Part shown: positions 43,750 to 54,819 of the stretch, piece after piece | How positions within the stretch are numbered: the first letter of the stretch is position 1 | Layout: the number at the start of each line of letters is the position of its first letter | NCBI GenBank assembly: GCA_001931905.2 | Contig: MSJI02000919.1 | Location: 1-64,000 of the forward strand | Direction: 5' to 3' | DNA: 64,000 nt | DNA from: Cladosporium sp. IMV 00045 | Taxonomy: Eukaryota; Ascomycota; Dothideomycetes; Cladosporiales; Cladosporiaceae | The notes under the pieces: generated by a model | The model's input: only the letters and a program-made list of their open reading frames with translations | Told to the model about the DNA's origin: nothing | Databases searched by the model: none | Made by a program: the position numbers and the translations under genes

Positions 43750-46236
43750 CTACATCAAACAACCATTCTTACGGCTAGAGTGCAGCTCCGACATGGCAAC
43801 TCTCATTTTCTTGCCGTTCAGACGGATGAAAACCTCAACCACCCATTCGTACCAGACTTTGCGGTCGTCTGTTTGACGCCACATGCTGACCTCAGCCTCA
43901 GCATTCTCGGGAATACTTATGGGCGTCTAAAATAAATGTCAGTACTCATAACTGTAGTTGGCCGTTCTATCAATGACTTACCTTCAGTGGAAAGAAGATC
44001 GGAAACCAGCTGATCATATCGCAGCTCTTGGCCTCCATGGTCACAGGGTTGGTGCTCAGCTCGACCTTCTCTCTGTTGGAGCTTGCGTACAACACGGACT
44101 CGAAGTAACCAGCGAGGCCGTGGCAAGTTCCGCGGTCTTGAATGGTGAATTTCACCTTGCAAGATCTCGAGTTGTGTTCGTTGCTTCCATCCCCACCCAC
44201 GGCACCGCCGGCTCCTCCATGCTCTGCGCTGCCACCCCTGCGTGCCTCACCTTGTTCGAGGACAGCTTCGGGAACAGGATGCGAGAATACCCAGGCATCT
44301 TGCACGTCCGGTGTGACAGTATCGTTGTCTCCAGGCTTCACAGACAGAAAGTCGAATTGCTGGAACATTACAACGTAGGGGATTTCCCATTTGTCGGAGC
44401 CACCACGGCTGAGGAGATCGTTGTATAAGCGCGGAGTCGCAATCGGAGTCAGGTGCGCGCTGTAGCTTTGCGGGATGTTCACACCGTGGCTCGGGTCAAG
44501 GACATGTTGCACACCGTCAAGGCATTCCGGAGAAAGCTCATTGTCGGCGAAAGATCCAAGCAACTCAGAAACAAGAATGTCGACTTTGCGAACAGTCCCA
44601 TCAACCACAGGGCCCTTCCACGCGCGCATGTCGCTCTTGACAACAGTGACTTTGTTGTCCCAGAGGCGGTCTGTCATATTCCTCCTTTGGAGATGCACAT
44701 ATGCATTTTGGTTCTTCTCCACTACCCACGGCTTGATCTTGACGCCACTTGAGCGACTTGCCAGAAGGGCTTTGGACATAAGGGGACCTCTTCCGGCTCC
44801 GGCAACAGCGACAATGATCTCTTTGTCACTTCCGAGCTTTGCGGCAAGATCCTTGAGTGCAAGAGCAATGGCACGCTCATACCAATCGTATTTGATCGGG
44901 TCTTTTTCAAAGACTTCGTAGGTGACGCTCTCCAAGTTGTCCGACAGGGGCTGTAGTGGGGACTGCATGAAGTCCTGGTAGCCTTGGCCGAACCTTTCAA
45001 TCGGAGCCCGTGGCGGTTGGGTCTGCTGCAGGTGTCGTAGGTAGCGCAAGTGAGGCACAGGGTCATGTTGCACAATAGTCGCGGCTTCTGCTGGAGTAGG
45101 CTCAGGCTTGGGGGCTGCTTCCGGCGAGCCAATAGGGCCGACGTCACCGAGGAGAATCCAAGGTGTCTGACGAAGGCGCATGAATTGAGTCAGATACTGC
45201 TGGTGAGCCTTGGATAGAACCGGGAAGCCCTTTGCGTTGCGAAGGAAGGAGGTGTGAGGGAACACCAAGCTGCGCACAGGTTCGGAGAACCATCTTGACT
45301 GAACGCTTTGTTGAGGGAGTTGGCGTGGAAGCTCGAGAGCTGTTGACCGTCTTGTTAGCTCTAGTCTTGTGCGAATAGTTCGAGGTAGGTGAGATTGTAC
45401 CTTTGCCCCTTGTCTTTGACTCTTGGAAAAGAACTATATCATGGAGTGTCTTATCACATCATTGCTAAGACAAGTGGCAAGATGACAATAGTGAAAAGAT
45501 GAGAGGAACGTTTAGAAATTTGCTTACCGATAGAGACGCGAGAATCGTAGTTGCAGATGGTCCTGAGCGCGTCCCAGTTATCCCAAGAGCTAAAGGGATC
45601 CTCCGCATCATCTTCCTCAGGAAGCACGAATTCTTGCTCCTGCGCGAACTCGGCAAGATGAGTCCCATCACCGCCCTCGTTCTCAAGCTCGCCGACCATC
45701 GGCATCAAGACATGAAGTTGAATGTACGGGCCCATGCCAATAGCTTCAGCGACAGCCCGGGCATATTGAGCGACGTTTGAGCCAGGTAGAGGACCATGCA
45801 TCATGACATGTTGAATGCCACAGAAGGCAGCGTATGCGATTTCGAGATTGAAGACCTGCAGACTGATATTGGCAACCAATGGATCCGTAGAGCCAAGGTC
45901 GATCCATGGACTCGACACAGCAATCAGAGCAGAGTTGCTATCGGCAGGCGTGAGATCAGTATCCTTTGGGGTGAAAGGAGATATCAAAGGCATGGGAATG
46001 GACTCCCGATCGGGTGAGTGAGACAGCTTTTCGACATGCTGCTCCAACTGTGCCACCACCCTAGACTGGAATTCAGTTGTAGAGATCGGCGTTGTGAGCA
46101 TGTCGTATCCAAGGTCCTGGGCGCCTCTCAAGACCTCGCTGGGGCCACCGAATACGGTGCGATTGGTCTCATGTTGGCCAACAAACCATAGCTCCATGGG
46201 CTCTGGCGGTGCAACGTCGTTCACGGTGGGATCCAT
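43750..46236 (-). CDS. Type II protein arginine methyltransferase PRMT5 (Skb1/Hsl7)
   Basis: Exons are 46236-45528, 45339-43982 and 43926-43750, giving 747 residues. The joins rebuild SIALELPRQLP and FFPLKTPISIPENAEAEVSMW, both conserved in the family. The enzyme makes symmetric dimethylarginine on histones, Sm proteins and other targets. The N-terminal 250 residues are the TIM-barrel part. The catalytic part has SAM motif VAVAGAGRGPLM (about 413-424), the double-E loop SELLGSFADNELSPE (about 494-508), and YEVFEKDPIKYDWYE with the Phe (about 380) linked in PRMT5 enzymes to symmetric product specificity. The C-terminal barrel carries a Gly-rich insertion (EHGGAGGAVGGDGSNEH). Intron 1 (188 nt) is longer than the neighbours' introns. 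It is divergent from the WD40 gene. Confidence 0.95.
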
Positions 46237-46491
46237 TGCGATAACACAGCTCCGTGAAGAGCTGCCGGTGAATTAGAGTAGAGAAGATGGTGAATCAGTT
46301 ACATGTACTTTTGCTTGTTTCACCGCACTCGAAAAAAGTATCCAGGGTCCTGTTGCGGAGAGGCTCGACCGAGAATCTTCCGAGGCTTTCCTTCCACGAC
46401 TCCATGCAAAATGAGGTCAAACTTCACTTACATCTGCTTATCCACCACAGCCGCAAAGTGTACCCTGGCGAAAATACAACTCCAAAAGTGA
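46237..46491. promoter_or_regulatory. Bidirectional promoter region, PRMT5 / WD40 gene
   Basis: The two start codons lie 255 bp apart and diverge. No specific factor site is claimed. Confidence 0.45.
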
Positions 46492-47763
46492 ATGATCATG
46501 TCTTCGACATCAACGCAAGACTTGCGAGAGCATCCACTATATGAGGAAGAGCAGCAAACACAACAGGCTGCTCTATTGAACCCTCGATGCATAGCCAGCA
46601 CTAGCGAAGCCTCCAGCAGTCTTATAACTCATAATACACCCAATACTGCATCAAGAAGTCACAGCAAGTATAATTATTCTTTCTTCAAAGAGGCCCAATT
46701 GAGCGCGGATGGCTCCACCATAGTCAGCCACAATGATGACCGTAGCCTGCGCACATTCGTACTCCCCGAAAACCTCGAGGACGAAAACAAACAACCACAC
46801 ACCCTCACTCCAACCACCACCCTCCCCTCACCCACTAACATCCAGAGCTACGCGCTATACCCGGGCTTCACACAATCCGACCCAACCACCAACCTCCTCC
46901 TCTCCGCTCCAACCGACCTACCAATCCGCCTAACCCACTCCACCAACCCCTCAACCCCCCTCATGACCTACCCCTTCATCCACCCCCCAACAGAAGCCTA
47001 CCAATCCCCCCACAGTCTCGCCTGGAGCCCTTTCAACAACCACTTCATCGCCGGCAGCAAAGGCTCCCTCGCCATCTTCGACGCCAACGTCGACGCCTCC
47101 GGCCCCATCGCCACGCACAACAACAACCCGCGCGACCAACGCACCGCAGTCTCCAGCATGCGCGACAGCGGGCTAATAATGTCCCTCGCCATCTCCGGCG
47201 GCGGCACCCTCGCAGCCGGCAGCTCCAACCGCAGCATTGGGATTTTCTCCACCTGCGGCCAAGGGCCGTGCGAAGCTGCCTTCTCCGTAGCACCCGCGCA
47301 CGACGACCCGCTCGCCTCGATCTGCAAAGGCACGGGCGTCACCTCCCTCGCCTGGTCGCCGGACGGCACCTACCTGCTCGCCGCCGAGCGGCAGAGCGAT
47401 GGGATCCACGTCTTCGACGTGCGCTGCCAGCGGCGGCGGCTCGCGTGGCTCGCGGGGAGGAACGCTCTCACGCCGCAGAGGTTGGGGATTTCGACCGTGC
47501 AGGTCATGTCGGGGGTGGAAGTTTGGGCGGGGGGCAAGGATGGGGCGGTGAGGATGTGGCGGAATCCGGGGTGGGGAGAGGGAGTGAGGGGGCCGGATGG
47601 GGTTTTTGAGGGAGTGCATGGGGATCCGGTTGGGAGTGTCGTTTGGGGGCCGGGAGGGAGGGAGATGGTTACTTGTTCGGGGCAGAGGAGGGTGGGTGGG
47701 GAGGATTCGGATGATGAGGAGGAGGGTGGGGGGGATAGTAGTTTGAAGGTGTGGAGTGTTTGA
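46492..47763 (+). CDS. WD40 protein, WDR79/TCAB1-Swt21-like
   Basis: This 423-residue, intronless gene encodes a WD40 protein. The opening YNYSFFKEAQLSADGSTIVSHNDDRSLRTFVL is typical of the WDR79/TCAB1 and Swt21 group, where it forms the first blade. It is followed by PTEAYQSPHSLAWSPFNNHFIAG, LIMSLAISGGGTLAAGSSNRSIGIF, GTGVTSLAWSPDGTYLLAAE and further blades ending SLKVWSV. Animal TCAB1 binds CAB-box small Cajal-body RNAs and telomerase RNA; yeast Swt21 is linked to the spliceosome. The fungal role is therefore probably in small nuclear RNP biology, by inference only. The start could also be the ATG two codons downstream. It is convergent with DDB1, whose stop is 136 bp away. Confidence 0.82.
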   Translation: MIMSSTSTQDLREHPLYEEEQQTQQAALLNPRCIASTSEASSSLITHNTPNTASRSHSKYNYSFFKEAQLSADGSTIVSHNDDRSLRTFVLPENLEDENKQPHTLTPTTTLPSPTNIQSYALYPGFTQSDPTTNLLLSAPTDLPIRLTHSTNPSTPLMTYPFIHPPTEAYQSPHSLAWSPFNNHFIAGSKGSLAIFDANVDASGPIATHNNNPRDQRTAVSSMRDSGLIMSLAISGGGTLAAGSSNRSIGIFSTCGQGPCEAAFSVAPAHDDPLASICKGTGVTSLAWSPDGTYLLAAERQSDGIHVFDVRCQRRRLAWLAGRNALTPQRLGISTVQVMSGVEVWAGGKDGAVRMWRNPGWGEGVRGPDGVFEGVHGDPVGSVVWGPGGREMVTCSGQRRVGGEDSDDEEEGGGDSSLKVWSV

Positions 47764-47899
47764 GCAGGGTTACGTTCTGACTTGATTTCAATTCGGCTTC
47801 ACCTGGTGTGATGCAGGATTGTAAAGATACAATCTACCCTTCGCCGATCCTTAATCTATCCATAGCGCTCTACCGTCACAACACTACGAATGGGCCAAC

Positions 47900-50800
47900 T
47901 CAATGAATCCTCCTCAACCCCTCCACAACCCCCCTAACCTCCTCAACCCCCCTCCCCAACCCCTCCACGGCACTCTCCATCCCTTCCTGATCCAAATCCA
48001 AAAACGCCTCCACCAACTCCCCATCGACAAACCTCACCGGCCCTTCATCGCCCATATCCCTGACCCCCGACCTAAACCCCCTGAAACGATTAAACTTCAC
48101 GCCGCCGGGACTCTTGACCAGCTCCGCCAGCCTCGCCTGCAACCTCATGAGCAAATCCTGCAAATGCGGCGCAATGAGCGCGAAGAGGTAAATACTCCCG
48201 TCGACGGTGGCGAGGAAAGCGCGCGGGACGACGGGCGCGTTAGGGCTAGCTTGCACGTCCACGCGGCGGATGCGATTGACCATTTCGCCCAGGAGGAGCT
48301 CGCTCGTGACGCGCAGACGGCGCTTGTCCTCGGCCGCGTAGGAGGCGACGTCCTGCTCGAGCACGAGCAGGTTGCCCTCGGCGTCGGCTTCAAGGTAAGT
48401 GTTGGGCGCGACGCAGGCGACGGCCGTGCCCCAGACGGTTTCGTAGTGGCGGGCCGCTTCGGCGAGGGTGGAGGGCAGGCCGGAGCCGGAGGGGGAGGGG
48501 GTGTATTCGACCAGGGAGAGGGATTTCATCAGGTCGGTGATGGCGATGGTGGAGTCGGTGACGGTGATGTCGATTGGGGCCGTGGCGGTGCGGTAGGAGG
48601 CTTTTTTGGATAGGAAGGGCGTGCTGGGCGTTTCGTATTCGAAGGCGTAGATTATGACCTGGCGTTGTTGTTAGGGGTCTGTTTTAGATAAGTGGTTCTG
48701 GATTTCTTGAACTTACCGTCTTGATGAGGGCCGCAACAATGTTGCCCTTGCACATGCTCAAGCAGCGACAAGCTCCTCTCAGTGCTTGCTCGGCGACTAC
48801 CTTCAACTGCCTGCTCTCGGTGACCTCGAACACCAGAATTCTTCCACGAGCGCTCTCCGCCGAGTCATCATCAAGGTACGCTGTGCCGACGACAAATCTC
48901 TCAGCAAGACCACCTGCGCCATCGTCAAGTTCGCATCTCATGCAGCTCTCGATCAGCTCGTCCTGGTTCAAGGCGAAAGTATGCAATTCTTGGAAAACGA
49001 CTTCGTCAACCAGTTTGAAATGCGATTGGACTTCTTCGACGCCAGCCTTCAATGTTCTCTTGATGGTGCCAAGGCCAAAGGCCTTCAAACTCGAGCTGTA
49101 CGCGATGCGACGAACGGTCTCATGGACGGGTAGCGTTTCAACATGAGTTGTCCTCTCTTGATCGACGACGGCCAGTTTGAGCTCGCCTGTGTCCGCAGAA
49201 GCAATGGCAATGGCGCCGGGATAGGCTGCACTGTCGAATGGAGAGACACATGTCGTATCTTCCGCCGTGACAGCACTGTACACCATTCTCCCTTCGCTGC
49301 TGTAGATCAATGAGGGGTGTTCGCAGATAGCAAGAACGTTCTGCAACCCGTCCGCGCGTGAGAGTGTGGTGAAGTTGGCTTGCTGGGTTCCGAGGACGAT
49401 ACTTTTGCGTGAGGAGAAGAGCTTGTCCTCCGACTCGACGGAGTATGTGACCACGTTGCCATCAGCAAGGCCGACGAAGAGGGTTGGCGGGCTATTTGGA
49501 AGAATTTTGGCGATCGCCAGCGAGCGAGGTACAGCCAGCGTGTCGTCCTCCGCCACTTGCTCTGTGGCAATGGGCTGTAGCGTGTCCATGTTGAGAAAGC
49601 TGACCTTGCTATCTTGCCAAAAGCCGACCACGCAAGCATTAGGAACTGCAGAGCTCAATGCCACACAGGAGACTTGTTCGCTGGCGGAAAACTCACGCTG
49701 CACCTTTACACTGATACCTGTACCAGCCAAGTCAAGCAGCACAAGCACAGCGCCCTTGAGAGAGACTAGTAGGTGATTGCCAGTCGCGGATACTGATGTG
49801 ATGGACATGCCCTCAGGCGAACGCCAAGTGTCCGTGACCATGCCAGACTCAGAATCGGTCAATTGGATCGCCGAGCCGGTGACTTGCACCGCCCGGCCAT
49901 CAGCCAGGTTACCAGCATACAACGTAGTCTCGGCCAGGTCGAAGCCCTGAAACTCGTCTACCTCCTCGACTTGACCTTCAGCGTCGAAGACAAACACCCT
50001 GGTATGGCTCACAAAGCTGACCACCAAAGTATCGGCCTCCTTAGAAGGCGCGTTAGTACTCGTCAAGCTGAAAATGGCCGATACTGGGGCACCCATTTCA
50101 CCGATGGTGCCTAGATCTTCCAAGCCGACGCCAGAGCGAACGCTTCGTAGACTTCCGTCTTTGAAAGCACCAGAACCGGTCACAATGCGAGCCTGACCGC
50201 TGGAGAACTCGTTCACGGGAGCGTCTGAAGAGCGATTGCCCATATCCATGACTGTAAAGTCCAGAATAGGTGCGATGTTTGCGAACGTCTGCACAACGTC
50301 AAGGCCGCGCTCTTTAATCTGAATAATCTGGCTATCACCCTGGTTGCTGCCGACAAAGATCCGGCCCTCGTCGAGGTAAACCAGCGTTGAAGCTCTTGAA
50401 GTCTCGCCTAGAACGTCGATTTGATGTCCTGCGTATTCGCCCTCTGCATTCTGCTGGATGAAAAGCAGGTAAAGCTTGCCGTAGTCATCGGCCAAGGCGT
50501 ATCGTTGGTCATCCACAGCACACCAGGATACAAAGACGGTCGCTTCTTCCAAAGGCTTTGTCTTTTCAACCTTGTAGTCCCACTCCTCGACGTAGCTAAT
50601 GCTAGTCTCACCCACGACCATGAAGCCATACATTGGTGGCGGCAGAGGAATCAGGTGACTCGCGCCCAGCTCAACCTCCCCCCGAACGTCTCGACCTTTC
50701 TCAAGCTCAGCGCTTGCCGGTTCTTCTTGAGGCCGCAATGAAGGCGTGTATTCCAGCTCTCGTACCTTGATGTGTAGTCTGTGCTGCGGGTCCTCTTCCA

Positions 50801-51395
50801 GCAGCACAAGCTCGGGGTTCGGCAGTTTGGGGCCGGCCTGCCTTTTGTGTAGGAAACATGTGCTTCTGACAAACAGCTCCGGCACACGCACAGGTATGGG
50901 ATCTTCGAGGTGGCCAATCTCATTGTCTGCCGCCTTCCTCTTGCCTTTGCCAGCATGGGCGATGGGTAGGACGTTGACGACGCCCTCGTAACATTCCAAG
51001 GTCATGAATCGATTACTTGGATCAATGTGCACTCTGTCGCCGGTTTGGTTGTCCCTCGCTGCCTTTTCTGCAACATCGACGCAGCTCTTCTCCGTCCGCA
51101 GCTCTTTTGACTCGGCATCCCAGCTTAATGTGAAGTAGTGGTATCTGTCTGTTCCCACGAATAGATGGTCCGTTTGTGACGTGGCCGGGCGCAGCTTGTG
51201 TAGAAGTGTGACCTTCCCGTATATGGTTTTGGAATGCTGGAGAGAGAGCTGTTCTGGTGCCTGCGGGTTTGGCGAGTAGATCTCAAGGCGATTGGCCTTT
51301 GCTACTATGAGGTCGTCGCTGTCCGGGCTGAGAAATGAGATTTTGATGGCGTGCCGCACGCTCGATGGACGATGTATGGGCGCTATGTAGGCCAT
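47900..51395 (-). CDS. DDB1: DNA damage-binding protein 1 (DDB1)-like
   Basis: Exon 1 is 51395-48717 and exon 2 is 48658-47900, separated by a 58-nt intron (GTAAGT...CAG); the join gives ALIKTVIIYAFEYET. The protein has 1145 residues, the usual length of DDB1. It is a three-propeller scaffold of the MMS1/CPSF_A family that links DCAF receptors to the Cul4 ubiquitin ligase and acts in nucleotide excision repair and chromatin regulation. Matching features are MAYIAPIHRPSSVRHAIK, LIVAKANRLEIY, and the CPSF_A domain ending (LASVDG-like FLATVDGSIYLFALI, then RFRGFRSG and FVDGELVEAFLDL). Related proteins RSE1 and CFT1 are longer and differ at the N-terminus, so DDB1 fits best. It is divergent from the RPC37 gene. 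Confidence 0.9.
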
Positions 51396-51843
51396 GGCTG
51401 GTTGTGTATGTTGGGTGTCGGTGTGGAAGTTCGAGTTGTATGTTGCAGATGAGTATCGTCGGTTGGAGGTGAGATGTTGACGTCTGCTCTGCTCTGCTTT
51501 GGTGTGGGTGATCGCTTCCAGGTAAGGACTGTATCAAGTCGCGTCTGCTTGAGTGGGTCTTGACGGAGAGTGTACCTCGTCACAGTGGTTATCCGCCTTG
51601 TTTTGTCGTTAATGTCTGTTTTCAAATTGGTGTTGGTTGATGTTTTCCACTAAACCCGCACCGTCATCAATCAATGATGCGCGTCTTATCGCCGCCGCAG
51701 CAGCCCGCCAGATCAAGCTCAAGCACCTCCACACGAGCCTCGGCTCGCCCGCAACCGTCAAGTGTGAGAACGTCAAACAAAATTCCACCATGTGCTGACA
51801 GCACGACTCGACATCTATTCCCTTGCTTGAGCGCAACCACACC
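51396..51843. promoter_or_regulatory. Bidirectional promoter region, DDB1 / RPC37
   Basis: The 448 bp between divergent start codons contain both leaders. An open frame from 51674 runs into the RPC37 exon 1 region but is Ser/Pro-rich and probably 5' leader. Confidence 0.45.
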
Positions 51844-52996
51844 ATGGCACGTAAGTCGCTTCACACATACCCTGATCGACCTCATGCCCACCATGAGACC
51901 TCATCGCTCACCAACTAACACTCCCACAGCCTCACGAGCGGTCGACGACGACCCAGTAACCGCCGAATACGACGTCTACCTCACCGCCGCGCAACAAGAG
52001 CAAATCTACCTGCTGCACTACCTGAACCGCACACGAGAGCGACCATACAGCCAGCGCTTCGGTGCGCAGCCCGTGGACGTGCGAATCAAGCCCAACTCCG
52101 GCCACTTGGAATTGGACGTCGAGCTCAGCACAAACTACAATTTCAACAAATACCAAGGCCTCAAATGGGGCGACGCAGTGCAAGCGTCGAAAACGATCCA
52201 GAACGACTCAGGAACCTACGGCCCGGCCTCAGGCTTCGGCGTCCCCCGTGGCAAACCGGGCGGCCGCAACCAACTCAAAGACAAAGCGGACATTGAAAAC
52301 CAAGTCGCCAACGACCTGGCCGCCTTCCGCGACGCCGTGGACGAAGACAAAGTGATGCACAAGCAAACCCTCGGCGGGCAGATCTTCCGCCACGACAACC
52401 AAGGCGAAGACATCTCCCAGCCCGTCTACTTCCTCGGCGCCTTCGCCGGAAACCAACTGCACCTCAGCAAAGTGGACGGCACGGTGCAAATGCGGCCTCA
52501 ATTCCACCACATCGACGCCGAAGCGCACCGCAATCGCCTCGCCACATCGCGCGCCACGGCAGAAGCGGACGGCGCAGCCGCGAAACCCGCGCCCGTCGCG
52601 CGCGGGCTGCAGCAGAGCTACAAGGAGATGTCGGACGACAAGGACAAAGACGCGCCGGAGCGGCTGATGCGCAAAGCGCTGGCGGACGCGGAGGAGGAGA
52701 GCTGGGTGCCGCTGGAGTATGTGGACGAGGCGGAGGAGGCGGCCTTCGAGCTTTTCCACGAGAGGATGTTTTTGCACGACGCGGAGCAGGCGCCGCAGTT
52801 GAATAGTGGCATGGATGACGATGCGTTCTTGGATGCCGTCAGTATGCCGAGGGAGGGCAGCCCGCATAGGAGGAGGAAGAGGCCGCCGAGGAAGAGGGAT
52901 GTTGAGCAGGGGGATGTGGGTGCTGAGACGGCGGCGGCGGGGCAGGAAGAGGCTGTCGCGCAGAACGAGGGAGCGCAGGATCGTCTACCCTCCTGA
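51844..52996 (+). CDS. RPC37: RNA polymerase III subunit RPC37/RPC5
   Basis: Exon 1 is only seven coding bases (51844-51850, ATGGCAC). A 79-nt intron with GTAAGT, a CTAAC branch site and CACAG leads to exon 2 (51930-52996), giving 357 residues starting MAPSRAVDDDP. Matches to the Sin-like/RPC5 family are DDPVTAEYDVYLT, QIYLLHYLNR, AQPVDVRIKPNSGHLELDV, YNFNKYQGLKWGDA, and later QPVYFLGAFAGNQLHLSKVD with QMRPQFHHIDAE. RPC37 pairs with RPC53 in a TFIIF-like subcomplex used in initiation, termination and reinitiation by RNA polymerase III. The C-terminus is basic and then acidic (RRRKRPPRKRD). Upstream in-frame ATGs exist without splicing, but the spliced start matches the family's usual short N-terminus. 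Confidence 0.88.
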
Positions 52997-53527
52997 AGGC
53001 GAGCCAATGGAGGCGTCAATCAATCCTGAGTTGTTACGAAAGATCTAATGCGAGAACATTTCCCCACAGCAGCGAATCCATTGCGGCCTCTGATAATCTT
53101 TGGACAAGCTCGCAGTTGTTCACTTGCACTTCACCTCGAGCGGCGATCTCTCACCCGTGAGAGACTTTCCTTCACTTTGGCGAAAAAGCACGAAGGAGAA
53201 AAAGGAGCTTTCCTTGCAATTTCATAATCTCTCACTGGCTACCCTACTCACGCCCGCCACAAGGAAGGAAAAAAAAAGAAAAAAACCAAATAATAAATTC
53301 AAAACCCCGCTTTCGATCGACTTCAAAAGGAAAATCCTCGATCCTTGAAAAACAGCGCGTCTCGCATCATTTCAGGCCGTGAAAGACTCATTGGCAACGT
53401 CATCTCAAGGACAGTCTCAAAGGCACAGAGAGGCACAACACCACCAACCAGCAAATAGCCCTGGTACCCCCTCCTCCGATTCACCAAATCTCTCATTCAG
53501 AGTCTGGATCCGACTTTGGCTTCCTGG
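52997..53527. other. Convergent intergenic region
   Basis: This is 3' flanking DNA of RPC37 and of the repeat-bearing gene on the right. An A-rich run lies at about 53265-53295. No gene is seen. Confidence 0.4.
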
Positions 53528-54418
53528 TCAAAAAAGCCTTGATCTTGCTGGCCTGCCGTGGGAGTCATTCGGGATGAATCGACCCGGAGCCGCGAGTGTC
53601 ACGCTGCTCCGGTCCCGAGTTACCGAAAGACTGCGAGGAGTTTTCCCCTTCGCTTTGTTGGCTGTGAAAGTCTGGTCCCTTACTGGGCCCGGTCCCTCTG
53701 AGTTGCCGAATTTCTGCGAAGCGCTATCGCCCTCGGCTTCATTGTCCGAGAACGTCTGTTTGGGCATCGCGGATTGTTGACCTGGTAGAGTTCGGGGCGT
53801 CACGACGGGATGTACGGTCTCGGGCAGAGCGACGGCTGAGCTCGGATTTCTCACAGCGACCTCCTTGCCAGTGTCGTCGGTCTGTTTGGTTCAGCATACA
53901 ATCACTACGCGCATCACAGGAGAACAGCTTACAGATGTACGCTCAATCCCGAACAAGATCCTCTCTATAACGGTAGGCGCTTGCGTCCGCGCCGGAAAGC
54001 CGGCCTCTCTGTTGGGTCCTTCCGCACTCATGTAGAGATTAAGCGTCTGGCAATCCAGCTGAAGCGAAGCGAAGCTCGAATCTACCTCTTTCTCGCGGAT
54101 GACAAAACCCAGCGCAGCGCGAAGCCTGCGAGTCGCAGAGTCGGTGGGCTTTTGGGATCTGGTCCGGATGATGTCGTGGAGGGCTTGGATCCTGTCTTGC
54201 ACGGCTGAAAGGTAGCGGGCGAGGTCACTGCTATGCAGGTGTTCGCTCACGCCGATTTTTCGAACGGTCAGGCTCAAGATTTCCAGCTGTTGGCTTCTGT
54301 CTCGCAGCAGTGAAGGCCCGTTCTTGACGGCGGCGCGGATGTCGAGGATCGTCGAGACGATGTTGCAGGCGTACGCGAGTATTTGAACCCCGCTCGCGGC
54401 GGCGCCGAGTGCTTCCAT
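53528..54418 (-). CDS. Helical N-terminal domain protein with amyloid-like repeat motif (putative cell-fate effector)
   Basis: Exon 1 is 54418-53933 and exon 2 is 53881-53528, with a 51-nt intron (GTAAGC...CAG), giving 279 residues as read. Residues 1-135 form a helical domain (MEALGAAASGVQILAYACNI onward) like the SesA/HeLo-like N-terminal domains of fungal NLR and cognate effector proteins. The C-terminal half is polar. At 206-223 it carries FSDNEAEGDSASQKFGNS, spaced like HET-s-related amyloid motifs. A second DNA copy of the repeat follows at 53668-53616 but is one base shorter, so its protein frame is lost and the tail to residue 279 is probably not native; an alternative frame stops at 53565. 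Either the gene is frameshifted or a further intron exists. The divergent neighbour has the same motif. The effector role is inference. Confidence 0.65.
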
Positions 54419-54819
54419 TGCTATGAAGATATGAAGGTACTTTGTAGATGGGATGAGGGTCTGCTGTTCTTTTTCGCCCCTCGCACTTCACCGGTCGGGC
54501 AGGGCGGTTTGTGCGACTTGAGACGGACTTTTCATTGGACCCTGCTATATTACATACCGCGGTGGCGCAGCTCAAGGCATCTCGAAGGTGGTCAGCCTGG
54601 CACACATGATACCGGATGATCGTTATCATGAATGGCCGCCTCGTCGATCATCCCGTGCCTTGGCAAGGCGGCATGCTTCTCTGAAGACTGGGTGCATAAA
54701 TCAACCATACCTGGACCATACGCCGCTCGACCCGTACGACAGCCTTTCTTCGTTTTGAACTGTTATAGTTCAGTCATGCATGTTCCTCGCGATCTTCACG
54801 AACGACGAGCGACGTGGAC
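54419..54819. promoter_or_regulatory. Divergent promoter region of the motif-sharing pair
   Basis: The two start codons are 401 bp apart and face away from each other, so the pair can share control. No specific site is identified. Confidence 0.4.

Noticed and set aside
47903..48613. 236-codon plus-strand frame
   Set aside because: It is antisense to exon 2 of DDB1 and has no family resemblance.
53647..53690. A 22-nt intron that would restore part of the effector frame
   Set aside because: Introns this short are not expected in filamentous ascomycetes; a longer one of about 53 nt remains possible and is noted in the findings.
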